A DNA stretch of 64,000 bases, from contig JAGPNK010000040.1 of assembly GCA_020746835.1 (NCBI GenBank), positions 46,414 through 110,413 on the forward strand. The letters run 5' to 3'. The stretch comes from Stachybotrys elegans. Its lineage: Eukaryota; Ascomycota; Sordariomycetes; Hypocreales; Stachybotryaceae. Each line of letters begins with the position of its first letter. The stretch's first letter is position 1. Below, piece by piece: positions 35,031 through 49,938 of the stretch. The notes under the pieces are model-generated. The model searched no databases and was not told where the DNA came from. It saw only the letters and a list, made by a program, of their open reading frames with translations. A program made the position numbers and the translations under genes.

Positions 35031-35379
35031 ATAAAAACTATAATAGTAAAATTATTTAAAATTAAATAATAATATTAGTTTCTATATTAAATTAATAAAT
35101 ACCTTTTTATTTATAAAAAAGTAAATAATAAGTATTTAATAAATAATAAATTCTTAACTATAAATAAAATTAATTTATTAATATATATTAATTTATTAAA
35201 TTATTTATTTATTTTTAATACTAAAGAATAAACTTTTTTATTTATTAATAATACTATTAAATTTCCTTTTAAATATAAAATAAATACTTAAATAGTTTTT
35301 ATATATCTTTTAATTTACTATAGTTTTTCTATTTAATAAGATATTTTTATTAGTTTTTTATTTTTATATAATAAAAGAA

Positions 35380-37080
35380 AAGTATATAATATAAAGTATA
35401 AATAGTAAAAAGTAAATAAATAGTAAAGATAGTATTTAATATTTTAGTAATTAATATAATTATAAATAGTAAAGAAAAATAATAATAAAGCTATTATTAA
35501 ATATATAAAGTAATTAACTAATTAAATAACTAAGTAATTAAGCTATAAATAGTATTATAAACTATATTAAATTTATATATAAATATATAATATAATAGAA
35601 TATTAAAATATATAGAGAATTAAAGTAGAGTTAAATAAAGTTATATTATAAAAGCCTTATTATAATTTATACTTAAATAAAGAATACTATTAGTAATATT
35701 AATAGAAAGCTTTAATTAATAATATTAAAAAAGCTATTATATTAAACTATTAATACAGCTATTAAAAAACTTATTTTACTTTTAATTTATAACTATATAA
35801 AGCCCTTAAGTCTCTAGTTTAAAATAAAAGAATTTCTTATTTATATTACTTAAATTTATATTTATTAATATAGAATTAAATAATAATAATAGTAATAATA
35901 TAATAAAGAGGTAAAATCCCTTTATTACTTTAAAATCTATAGTTATTATTAATAAATATTAAATCTAGTAGTATATATATAGAAAAATAAAAAAGAAAGA
36001 AATAATAAAGAAAGTAAAGGCTTTTTTATATATATTTCTTAAACTCTATTTTAAAGCTAGGCTTTATATATTAAATTATATATTCCTAGTTTAATATAGC
36101 TATAGTACTATTTATAACTATAGCTATTATATACTTAATAACTTCTATTAAAACTATAATATATATAGTATTTTAACCTTAGTATATTACTTTTAATAAT
36201 AATACCTTTAGTTAGGTTTATTAAAATATATATAAAGGCTAGAGTTAATAAATAGTATATATATATATTAAGTTTATTAATTATAAATCCCTTTAACTTT
36301 ATATACTTTTATTATTTTTACTATTACTATAGCTTTTTTATTATTTTCTAGCTTTAATTAATAAATAATATTAATTATATACTATAGTTTAATAATTTCT
36401 TTATTATTTAATATTATTCTTTAGTTATATAAATAGTAAAGCTATTATTTTTATATATACTATTATTTCTTTTTCTATACTAAATATACTTACTATATTA
36501 AAATAACTTTTATATACTTTTAGTATATAATAATTTTAATAAGGAATTATAATTAAAGCTTAAAAAAAAATTAAAAAAAGAGTTTTAAACTATTTAAAAA
36601 GCTATTTAAAAAACTAATAATAAAAACTAACTATATTAAAAATAGTTATAAATAGCTATATATAAAGCTAATTTAAAAAATAATTAGAGTTATTAATTTA
36701 GTTTTTTAATTAGAGTTTTTAATTAGGGTTTTTAATTTATTTTTTTAAGTTAGTTTTTAAATTAATTACTTTTACTATTTTTAAATTATATACTTAATGC
36801 TTTTAAAATATAAAATAAATAAATAATATATTAAAAGCTATAGTTATATATAGAAGTATATAATATATTAAAAGTTATAATTATATATAAATACTATATA
36901 ATTATAAAAAAACTATAGTTAAATAAAAAAATTAAGTTATAAAAAAGCTATAATTATATAAAAAAATATATAATATAAAGAAATTATAAAGTAAACTAAA
37001 TATTAATTATATAATATAAAGAACTTATTTAATTAAAAATAATATAAGCCTTTTAAACTTTATATTTAAAAGGAATTTAA
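35380..37080 (-). repeat. Family A repeat copy, reverse, interrupted by family B sequence
   Basis: The tail motif AGTATATAATATAAAGTATA is at its left and the start motif in reverse (CTTTATATTTAAAAGGA) at its right. Reversed family B sequence lies near 35985-36500, so the copy is nested. Confidence 0.65.
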
Positions 37081-37409
37081 TTAGTAATAATATATAAAAT
37101 AAATTTAAAATAAATTAAAGTAAATAATAAAAAAATAATATAAGCTTTTTAAATATTATATTTAAAAGAAAAATAATAAAATATAAAGCTTTTAATATAA
37201 TTATTATTTTAAGTTTTTAAAATTAACTTAATATTTAAATATATAAAAATAAGCCTTTATTTTAATTATTTTTAATAATTAAATAATTAATATTTATAAC
37301 TATTATATATTTTTCTTTAAATATAAAGTAAAAACTATTTAAAAATAAAATAAAAAGGCTATAAGTTTTCTTTTTAATTATACTAAGGTTAAATAAATTA
37401 TATAATATA

Positions 37410-38615
37410 ATAAATATATTTAGTATAGAAAAAAGAATAATAATATATATAAATAATAGTGGCCTTACTATTTATAAAACTAAAGAATAGTATTAAATAA
37501 TAAAGAGATTATTAAATAATATCTTTTATTAACTAGAGCTAGAGAATAATAAGGGGGCTATAATAGTAATAGTAGTAGTAAAAGTATATATAGTTAGGGG
37601 GACTTATAGTTAGTAAACATTTATTAGTATGTATTTTAATAAGGCTAGCTAAAGGTATATAATTCTAATAGAAGTCCTTAGGCTATATAGGTAATAAAGA
37701 AGTATATAATAGCTATAGTTATAAATAGTATTATAGCTATATTAGGCTAGAAATATATAATTTAGTATATAAACTTAGCTTTAGAATAGAGTTTAAGAAA
37801 TATATATAAAAAGGCCTTTATCTCTTTATTATATATCTCTCTCTTTTTCTTTCTTTTATTTATATACTAAAATCTTTATTATTAATAATATAGTAGTTTA
37901 ATAAAGAATATAAACTAAAACACTAGAAATAGTATAATCTTTTTAAAGTAAGGGTACTAATAGCTTACTTAGACTAAAGATAACTAAATTATAAAGATAA
38001 GTCTATTTATTCTAAGAGGCCTTTAAGAAATAGTATTACTAATAGTTTATATTATATAATAGACTAAGACTTTTAAATTTTTTAAATAATAGTTTAATAG
38101 TTTAAACTTAGACTTTCTCTAGAATTAAAGAGATAAAAAAAGGTAAATAGAATTAGTAAGTCTACTAGGGCCTTTTTTAAATAATAGGCCTATATTTTAA
38201 AGTTTATTAAACTATTAGAATAGTAGAAATAGCTAGTATATTACTTTAGTAAAGAGAGATAAAGGGCTTTCTTTAAGTATTTTAAGTTAGAAAGCCTAAA
38301 TAATGTTTAATATATTTTATAAATGGAAAACCCTTATTAATTATATTACTATTAGCCTATTTATAACTGTATTTATAACTATAGTCTTTATAATATATAG
38401 TTAAAGCCTTAATATAATTTCTAAATTATTTAGAAAGTTAGTTAAATAATAGTATACTAAGAGATATATAATATAAATAATTAAATATATCTATTATATA
38501 ATAGGCAATTAGGCATTTATATAATCTATTTAACCTTAGTATAACTAAAGGAAGAACCTTACTAATATCTCTTTTTTTTTAAGTAGTTTTACTCTATACT
38601 TAAAGGGAAATAAAT
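37410..38615 (+). repeat. Family B repeat copy
   Basis: It starts near AATATATTTAGTATAGAAAA and ends near TATACTTAAAGGGAAATA. It matches 55805-56940 and 33840-35030 over most of its length with transition-type differences. Confidence 0.7.
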
Positions 38616-41600
38616 TATATAAATATTTAATTATTTATTATATAATATACTTAATTATTTATATTATATATTTCCTAATATACTATTATTTATTTAATTA
38701 TTTAAATAATTTAAAAATATATTAAAACTTTAACTATATACTATAAAAACTATAGTTATAAATATAATTATAAATAAACTAATAATAGTATAATTAATAA
38801 GGTAAAATAGTATTTTCTAGGAAAATAATTAGTTCTTTTAATATATAAATAAATAGATTTTATAAAGTATATTTAATTAAAAGCTTACTAGCTATTAATA
38901 TAATTTAATTATTTAATTACTATATATATTAAAATATTTAACTATTACTAAATATAATATATATTTAATAATATATATACTTTAATTACTTTATTAATAA
39001 TTAATTTTAATATAATTAAATTTAATTATAATTAAAAACCTAACTATTATATATTAATAGCTTTTATTTAAATAGTTACTATATACTCTTTATATAATAT
39101 AAAATATAATATTAATTAATTTATTTATACTCTTTTATACTTTAAGTTTTTAATTTAAAACTATAATTAAAGTAATAACTTATTTAAAAGCTAAATATAT
39201 TTAGAAAATACTAATTTTATATAATAATAATTAATAAATATAATAATTTATTATATAAATATAATAGTAATTATAAATTATAATATTAGTTTAATATGCT
39301 ATTTAAAGTATAAAATAATATAAATTAAAAGCTATTATTAAGTCTTTACTATTTAATTACTTTATAAAAAGCTTTAATTAAATTAAGTAATTCTTAAATT
39401 AATATAATATATACCTTTAATATTTCTTTTATATTTTTATAAATAATAAAGGAAAGGTTTTATTTATTTTAAAAAGATTTTTAAAAAATAACTATATATA
39501 TATTTTAATTTATTCTTAAAGATTATTAAAATTATATTTATATTAACTAGAAAAATAAAACTAATTAACTATTTAATAATTACTTAGAATTTAAATAATA
39601 AATTAAAAATATATTTAGAATTATTTATAAAAAAAAGTAATAAAATAAAAGTTAAAGAGCTTTAAGTAAATTAAATTTACTATTAACTATAAATTATTAT
39701 TTTAATAAATTATTTTATTTTTTAATTAAAAAAATAATATTTTTATAATACTTTTTTATAATAAATTAAAAAAAAAGTTAAAAATAAACTTTATAAAAAT
39801 TAATATTTAAAGATCTTTATTAAATATATTTAAATAGTAGTTTATATTAATGAAAATTAATATTAATAAAAATAAAAAAAATAAAAAAGCTACTATATAA
39901 TATAAATATAAATAATTCTTTAAAAACAATTATAATACTAATATTAAGTATTAATAAAGAGAATATTTTACTATATATAATATATATATAGAGACTATAA
40001 ATACTAATATTAATACTATATAGTAAAAGAATAATATTTTCTATTATAACTATAGTAAGAAAGACTATATTTAGAGAAATTATATAAAGCTAATTTAAAA
40101 TAAATTCTAAATAAAAATACTTAAAAGAAAAGAATTTAAAAAGGTAAATAAAATAGAATATATATACTTTATATTACTCTTTAATAAATTAAAAATTAAT
40201 ATTTAAACTATAATATATATAATAATAGTTATTATATATAAAAAGTAACTTTAATACTATAAACTTATACTTTTTTTTAAATTAAAATAATTATAAAGTA
40301 ATATAGAAAAATAACTTTAATATAAATAAATAAAATAAACTTTATATAAAGTAATTTAAAATAAAGTATATATTTAAGAAATACTTTAATAAAAAGAATA
40401 TTATTAAAAACTAAAAGATTAAAAATATTAAATATTTAAGTTAATTTTTATAAAAGAAAAAGACTTATATACTTTAGTTAAATAGAGTTATTATAAAAAT
40501 AATAATTATAAACTTTATAAATATAAAGAATACTACTATTTTAAATACTATTATATACTATAGTTATAAAACTAATTTAAAGTAATATAATTAAATAGTT
40601 TTAATTTAAATTAATAAGTAATTAACTATATTTAGAATTTATATAAAAAATAACTTTAAGTAAATAAAACTATTAAATAAAATTATTTATATTTTTAATA
40701 GAGATTATTAAAATCTATTAAAACTTTATAAATAACTTTTAAATATTATAAAATATTTAATAAATATAAAAACCTTTAAAAATAAAATAAAAATAAAAAA
40801 CTTAAAGACTTATATAATAAAAAAAAAGTATATAATATAAAGTATAAATAGTAAAAAGTAAATAAATAATAAAAATAATATTTAGTATTTTAATAACTAA
40901 TATAGTTATAAATAGTAATAGAAAATAATAATAAAGCTATTATTAAACTATTTATATAAAATAGTTAATTAACTAAGTAATTAAATAGTTAAGTTATAAA
41001 TAGCTATAACTTTATTATAAACTATATTTAAAAACTTATATAATTATAAAATATAATTATTATTATAATATTATATAATTAAAATAGAAACTCTATTAAT
41101 AATATTTTAATATAGTTTTAATAAATAAATTAATTATAATAAATAAAATAATTTATAAAAGAAATTAAACTTAGTATTAAACTTAAAGAATTATATATTT
41201 ATATTTATATAAATTAAATATAATATTATAATTAAACTTAAACTAAATATTTTAAAAAATAATATTATTAATAATAAAAACTATAAATAATCTAAAGAAT
41301 TTATATAAAAAAAACTTAAAATATATAATTAAATAAAATAATAAAAAGTATAAAAATATTATAAAACTTATATAATATATAGATATAATTAATATATTAC
41401 TTTAAAAAAATAAAAATAAATATATTATTAAATATTTAATAATATTATTAAAAATAAAACTTTAATAATAATAGATTTTATATTTATAAAGTAAAAATAA
41501 TTTAAACTTTAAAAAATAAACTAAATAAAAATAAATAGCTAAAAATATTTTTATTATTTATATATATTACTTAAACTATAATAAAGTTTTATAAATATTA

Positions 41601-43204
41601 TATTATATATACTTATATAAAATATATAATAAAATAAATTTAAAAATAATTATTTTTTATTAAAATTATAATAATCTTAGTATTTAAATATTATATATAT
41701 TAAAACTTTAAAAATTACTAAATAATAAAAGAAATAATTATATAATTATTTATTTTTAAATAAAAAAATAAAAAGTATAATAAATAGTATATAAAAGTAT
41801 TAAACTATTATAATTATTTATATAAAGAATATAAAATATATATATAAGTAAAATTATAAATTAATATAATATATTAAAAAACTAAAAATACTTTTTAAAA
41901 TAAAATATTAAAATATAAAGTATAAAGTTTATATATATATAATAATAATAATAAAAAGTAAAAACTTATTATATGAGTATAAATTAATAAATAATAGTTT
42001 ATAGTATTTTTAAATTATAAAGTATAGAAAAATTATATTAGTTTTAAAGTTATAAATAAACTTAAACTATATAAAAGCTAATATAAAAACTACTATTTAA
42101 AATATAAATAAAATACTTATTAAAAGAAAGTATTATAAAGAAATTAATTATTTCTATATATAAGTTATAAATAGTAATATATATATTTATATTTATATTA
42201 AAAAGTTTTATATAGTAATATATTTTAAAATATAAATACTTTTAAAAATATAATTTATAAATTAATTAAAAAACTAATTAAATAGAATTACTTAAATAAA
42301 CTATATTTAATTATATTAAAATAAACTTAAAGAAATTTTAATCTTTTATTAAATAATTAAAAGAAAAAAAATAAAAAATAGAATTCTTATTATTTTTATA
42401 AAAAATAGTATACTATTTATAGCTTAGCTATTTAATTAGTTAATTACTCTATATATAAAGTTAGTTTAATAATAGCTTTATTATTATTTCTTTTTACTAT
42501 TTATAACTATATTAATTACTAAAATACTAAATACTATTTTTACTATTTATTTATTTTTTATTATTTATACTTTATATTATATATTCTTTTTTTATTATAA
42601 AAAATAATATATAAATAAATATAAAAATAAAGGTAATAAATAAATTATATTATATATTAAATAATATAGTAGCTTAAAAAGCTTAATAAAGACTTTAAGA
42701 AAAATAAAATAAAATAAAATAAAAAACTAAAAATATACTAATATAATACTATAAATATAAAAAGCTTTTAATAAAAAAATTAAAAAAAAACTATTATAAT
42801 ACTTTAAGTAAAATTATAAAATTAATATTATTAAAGAAAATAGTTATACTTAATAAACTATATATTTTTAATATAAAGTAAAAGAAATACTTAAGAAATA
42901 CTTAAAATAAATACTATACTAAAAGAAAATTTAATTATTTAAATTATTAGCTAAATATTTAGTTATATTTATATTTAAAAAAAATAGTAAATTATAATTA
43001 ATTATTAACTATTAATAGTTTAATATTATTATTATTAAAAATAAAATATTATTGTTTTTAATAAAAAAATATAAAATAGATTATATAATAAAATAATCTT
43101 TACTATATTAAATTTTATATTAATATATAATTAAATTTAAATAAAAAGAATATAATTAAAAAATAGTATTTAAAAGAAAGTATAAACTTTATAAATACTT
43201 TATT

Positions 43205-44484
43205 ATAATAAAAAAAGAGTATATAATATAAAGTATAAATAGTAAAAAGTAAATAAATAGTAAAAATAGTATTTAATACTTTAGTAACTAATATAGTTAT
43301 AAATAGTAAAAGAAATAATAATAAAGCTATTATTAAACTATTTATATAAAGTAATTAATTAATTAAATAATTAAACTATAAATAGCTATAATATTATAAG
43401 CTATATTAAGTTTATATATAAGTATATAATATAATAGAATATTAAAATATATAGAGAGTTAAAGTGGAATTAAATTAAATAGAAAGCTTAGTATTTAATT
43501 AAAAGCTTTAATTAATTTATTAAATAAAGTTATATTATAAAAGCCTTATTATAATTTATATTTAAATAGAGAGTATTATAATATTAATAAAAAGCTTTAA
43601 TAATATTAAAAAGCTATTACTTTAAATTACTAATAAAGAAAAGCTTAATTTATTTTATTTATAACTATATAAAGCTTTTAAGTCTTTAGTTTAAAAAAAT
43701 AAATTTATTATTTATATTCTATTATTTATTTATATTTTATAATTAATTAAAATTAAAATATAAGTAAATAATTATATTTATAATAATATAACTACTTTAA
43801 TAACTATAGTAGTTTTAATTACTATTATTATTAATATTAATAAAGTTATTTATAAAGTAAGTTACTTTAAGAAATTTAATAATAATATTATTAATAGTTT
43901 AAAAATAAAATAACTTTTATTATTTTTTTTTCTTTAAAGTTCTAAAGCTATATAAAAAGTAATAAAGTAAAAAAAGTAAAAAGATTTAACTTACTAATAA
44001 TAAGCCTTTTAATAATTAAATTAAGTTAATAAAAAAGTAATAGCTATAAAGCTATAAAAATATATAGCTTATTTTAAAAGCCCTAATAAAATTAACTCAG
44101 TTTTTTAATATAGGTTTTTAATTAGTTTTTTATTTAGTTATTAAATTAATTACTTTTATTACTTTTTTATTAAATTATATATTTAATATCTTTATAATAT
44201 AAAATTTAATTAAATACTAATACTATTATAAAGAAAAGTAATATATTAAAAGCTATAGTTATATATAAAAGTATATAATATATTATAAACTATAGTTATA
44301 TATAAAAGTATATATAGTAAAGAAGTATATAATATAAAGAAACTATAAAAGAAACTAAGTATTAATTATATAATATAAAGAACTTATTTAATTAATAATA
44401 GTATATAAAAATAAATTTAAAATAAATTTAAAAAAACTAAAAAAAATACTAATATAAGCTTTTTAAATATTATATTTAAAAAGA
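43205..44484 (-). repeat. Family A repeat copy, reverse, with target duplication
   Basis: Flanked by AAATACTTTATT at 43193-43204 and AAATACTTTACT at 44485-44496, identical except for one C/T, as expected of a duplicated target later hit by RIP. Confidence 0.75.
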
Positions 44485-47400
44485 AAATACTTTACTATAT
44501 TATAAAAATTAATTAATATATTTATAATATTTTAATAAATAATTATATATATATTAAAAGAATATTTTAATATTTTTATTATATATTATTTTAATAATAT
44601 ATTAATTTTTTAAATAATAAAAAGAAATATAAAGAATATATATATAAAATACTATAACTTTTTAAAAATATATAACTATTAATTAACTTTTTTAAAAGTA
44701 AATTCTATAAAAAGAATAGTATTTTTAAAAATATATTATTTTATATAATAAAATTTAAATAAATTTAAAAAAGATTATAATAATTAAAAATTAAAAGTTT
44801 TAATAAATATTATTAAAATATAATTTTTATTAATTTAATAAATTATTATTAATAGTTTATTAAGAATTTTAAAAAATTATTATATTTTTTATAAATATTA
44901 TATAAAAAAACTTAAGTTTTAATAAATAAAAAAATAATAAAAAGTTTTTAAATAAATTAAAAATATTATTATTAATAAATTTATATTAAAAACTTTTAAT
45001 TTTAAATAAAAAGTTTAATTTAAAATTAATTTATTTAATTTTATAAATAAAATATAAATTAATTAAAAAATAATAAATAAAATCTATATTTTATTATATT
45101 TTAATTATATAAACTATATAAATAAAATTTAATTATTTAATATATAATAAAGAATTTTTAATAATAATAAAATCTTTTAAAAAATTTAAATATTATTATA
45201 TAAATAATAAATAATAAATATTAAATTAAAATCTTTATAAATTATAAAAATATTATTTATTTTATAATTATTTAAAATTAAATAAATAATAATTTAATTA
45301 TATAAAATATTTATTTAATTTAATTATATTATTATTTATTATAAAAAAATAAAAATAAAAAAATAAATTTATTAATTAAAAATTAAATTTAATAATAATA
45401 ATTTATTATTAATAAATAATTTTAAAAAAACTTTAAAAAATATTTATAATAAATTAAAGTTATAAAAATAAAAAATATATAATTAAAAAATAATATTTTA
45501 AAATAATTTAAAAATTATTATAAAATAATATTTTAAAAATTTTAAAAAATAAAATATTATTTTAAAAATAAATAAATAATATATTAAAAAAAGTTTATTT
45601 ATTAAATAAAGTAAAATATAAAATTATTAATAATTATTATATTATTAATTATTATAACTTTAATAAAATAAAATATAAATTAAATGGTTTTATAATTTTA
45701 ATATTTTTAATATAATTTTAAAAAAATAAATAAAAAAATATAAATTTTATAATATAAATATTATAAATATTTTTAAAATATATTTATTATTAAATAAATT
45801 AAAAATATAATAATAATATAAATAATAATAAATAAATTTTATATTATTAAATATTAAATAATATTAAAAATAACTTTATTTAATATATATATAAATTATT
45901 TATATATAAATATTAAAAGTTATAAAAACTCTAAAATAAATAAAATAAAACTATAAGTTTTTTAATATAAAAAATATATTAAATAATTATTATATAATAT
46001 AATATTTATAATAAAGCTAAATTATAATAATATAAACTTTATAAAGAATTATAATTTTTTAAGTATTACTTTAATTATAAAAGTTAATATTTATAAATTT
46101 TATTATTAAATTATTAATATTATAAAACTTTATAATAAATATATTTATAATAGTATTTTAATTATTATTATGAATTTATAAAGTTTTATTTTTATATTTT
46201 TTATAATAAATTAATAAATATAAAAGAACTTTTATATATTTTTTATATATATTATTACTATTTATAAATTATTTTAAATATTATTATAAATAAAAAAATA
46301 TTATTTTTTTATAGTTTTAATAATACTTTATAATATAAATTAGTTTAAATTATAAACTTAATATAATATAAAAACTATAAGTAAATAAATAAATTAAATA
46401 TATAAACTAAATATTTAAATATATTTATAATACTATATTAATTATAAATAAAATAATTAAATAAAAAATTATTTATAATATAATTTATATATAATATATT
46501 AATTAATAAAACTAGTAAGTTTATATTATTTATATAAACTTTAATTTATATTTAATATTTATTAAAAATATAAAAAAAATCTTTAGTATTTAAAATAATA
46601 TTAAATTAAATAATTTAAAAATCTATATAAATAACTTTAAATAAAAATTCTTTTATATAAAAATAAAAAAAAATACTATAATAAAAATAATTAAAAAGAT
46701 TAATTTTTTTTAAAAAAATATACTTTACTTTATTATAAAAAATATTAATATAAATAATTAAATAAAAAACTTAATTATTATTATATTAAACTATTTTTAA
46801 TTAAAATTTTTTTAATAATAATTATAAATTTAATTTATTAAATAAAATATAATTATATTTAATTTTTATATTTTATTATTAAAATCTATAAAAGAACTAT
46901 ATATATTAAAAAGTATATATTAATAAAGCTATTTTAAAGTAAAAATAGAAAATTAAAAAGATTTTAATTATAAAAAGAATATAAAAATAAAAATAATAAA
47001 AGTATTTTATTAAATAGAAAAACTATAATAAATTAGAAATATATAGAAACTATTTAAATATTTATTTTATATTTAAAAAGAGATTTAATAATACTATTAA
47101 TTATAATAAAACTTTAATTAAAAATACTAAAAGTATTAAAAACTATAGATTACTTATAGTTTATTAAGTTATAATAATATTTTATTTTTAAATATTTTAT
47201 TTTTCTTTTTTAAATTAAATAGTTTATAATAAATAGTATTTTTATAATAGAATTTTAATATTAAATAAATTTAATAAAAATATAATAAATAAATAAAAGC
47301 CTTTTAAATAATATAAAATGTCTTTTTTAAAGTAATTATAACTTTATTTTTAAAAGTCTTTAGTTTTATATTTTTAATAAAAAAACTTATAACTATAGAA

Positions 47401-49938
47401 AATAAATAAAAGAAATATTAAAATAAATACTTTAAAAAGATAAATAAATACCTAATATAAAAAGACTAAAATAAACTATTTTATTTTTAAAATAATAACT
47501 ATAATAATAGAAATAAAAAAAATAATATATTATACTTTAGTATAATAATAAAAAAAGTATAGTATAATTATAAAAGTATTAATTATAAAAATAAAAAATA
47601 GAAAATTATTATATTTAGAATATTTATACTAGAAAATATAATAAATAAATATAGTTAGTATATATTAAAAAAGAATAAAAAAGAAATAAACTAACTAAAC
47701 TAAATAAAGTAAAGTTAGTTTTTTATATAGTTTTAAAATAAAAAACTATTATAAAGGGGTATTATATTATAATATAATAGCTATAAAAGTTATATAACTA
47801 ATTATATAATTTATAAAAATTAAAAGAATTTATAAAACTAATTCTTTAGTTTTACTAAACTAAATTAATTTTTTATAAAAGTAAAATAATTTATTTTAAA
47901 AGAATAATTAGTTCTTTTAATATATAAATAAAAGAATTCTATAAAGTATATTTAGTTAGAAGCTTACTAATTATTAATATAATTTAATTAACTTAATTAC
48001 TATATATATTAAAGTATTTAACTATTACTAAATATAATATATACTTAATAGTATATATACTTTAATTACTTTATTAATAACTAACTTTAATATAATTAAA
48101 CTTAGTTATAATTAGAAACCTAACTATTATAAGAAATATATTAAAAATTATATTATATTTATATAGTTTAAAATATCTAAATCCCTTTATTAAGTAATAA
48201 ACTTTAAAATGTTTATTTTTTAATTATAGCCTTTATAAACTTAAAGATTCTATTAATTTTCTTCTTTTCCCTTTAATTATAAAAAGGCTTTATATTTAAA
48301 CTATTAAACTATTATTTAAAGGGCTTAAAAGCCCTAGTCTATTACTATTAATAATATTATTTCTTAGTTAAAAAAAGCCTTTTAAAATAAATAGACTTAT
48401 TTTTATAATTTAACTATCTTTAGTTTAAATAAACTATTAGTGCCTTTATTTTAAAAGAGCTATACTATTCTTTATATTTTAGTTTATATTATTTTTTAAG
48501 CTATTATATTATAAATAATAAAGATTTTAATAATAAAAGAAAAAGAAAAAGAAAGATAATAAAAAATAAAGGCCTTTTTATATATATCTTTTAAACTCTA
48601 TTTTAAAGTTAGGCTTTATATATTAAATTATATATTTTTAGTTTAATATAGCTTTAGTATTATTTATAACTATAGCTATTATATACTTTTTTATTATAAA
48701 CTTATATAGTTTAAAAACTTCTATTAAAATTATAATAATAATACTTTTAAAACTAGCCTTATTAAAATATACTAAATATACTTATTATATTATAACTATT
48801 ATATATATTAATATTTATAATAAATATAACTATTTTATTTAATTAGTTTAAAAAGAAAAGAATTATAATAAAGAAAAGAGTATATAATATAAAATATAAA
48901 TAGTAAAAAGTAAATAAATAGTAAAGATAGTATTTAATACTTTAATAATTAATATAGTTATAAATAGTAAAGAAAAATAATAATAAAATTATTATTTAAT
49001 TGCCTTTATATATAGAGTAATTAAATAATTAAATAACTAAATAGTTAAGCTATAAATAAATACTATTATAAGCTATATATATATAAATATATAATATAAT
49101 AAAATATTAAAAAATATATATATAAAGGCTTAAAGTAAAATTAAATTAAAAAAAGAATTATAATATATAATATAAATTATTTATTATAAAACTTACTTTA
49201 TTTTTCTTTAATAAAATAAATAGTAAAAAAGAATATAAAATTAATAAATTAAAATAGCTAAAAGTATATATTAAATTTCTTTATTTTTAAATTCTTTTAT
49301 TTAAATACTAAATTCTTTAAAAAAATAATAATTACTATTTTAGTAATTTAATAAAGATTATTAAAAGTAAGTTTTTTATATTTTTATAATATTTCTTTTT
49401 AATTTAATTACTTTTATAAATAGTAAAACTTATTAATAAAACTTATTAATTAATTCTTTTTTATAAATATTTATTTTAAAAACTTATTATACTTTTTATA
49501 ATTACCTTTACTATTTATTTACTTTTTATTACTTATACTTTATATTATATATTTTTTTCCTTATTATACTTTTTATATTTTTAGTTTTTATATTTATTTA
49601 GTTATTATTTAGTATATATTTATTATATATTTATAAAAGTAAATTATAAATATTTTAATAAAGTATACTATATAGACTTTTAAAATAGTTTAATATTATA
49701 AAGTAGTCTTAAGTAAATACTAAAGGACTAAATAGTTATTATTAAGCCTAAGTTAATAAGAGATAAGTTATAATAATAACATTCTTTAAGGCATAGACAT
49801 TTCCATGGTCCTACTAACCTACTCTTATTAAGACTGTTTAAATTCCTATTTAATACTATATAATAAGGTTTAATCCCTCTTTGCCTTGCCTAATTGTCCC
49901 ACAATGCATTCTATCCACACTTTCCCTTAAAATCGCCT

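Larger units (their letters stand above)
31790..49790. repeat. 18 kb AT-saturated desert of nested, RIP-altered repeats
   Basis: No coding frame of any length exists. Recognisable inside are family A copies or pieces in both orientations, family B copies (33840-35030, 37410-38615 and reversed pieces near 35985-36500 and 48160-48790), and a third repeat (family C) present at about 38816-39058 and 47905-48130 and reversed near 32930-33110. The interval 44500-47300 is the most extreme, with hardly any G or C and no recognisable family. RIP of nested transposons explains the composition. Confidence 0.85.

Noticed and set aside
31790..49790. AT desert as an inserted mitochondrial fragment
   Set aside because: It contains the same dispersed repeats as other blocks, and the differences between copies are RIP-type transitions; no mitochondrial gene is visible.
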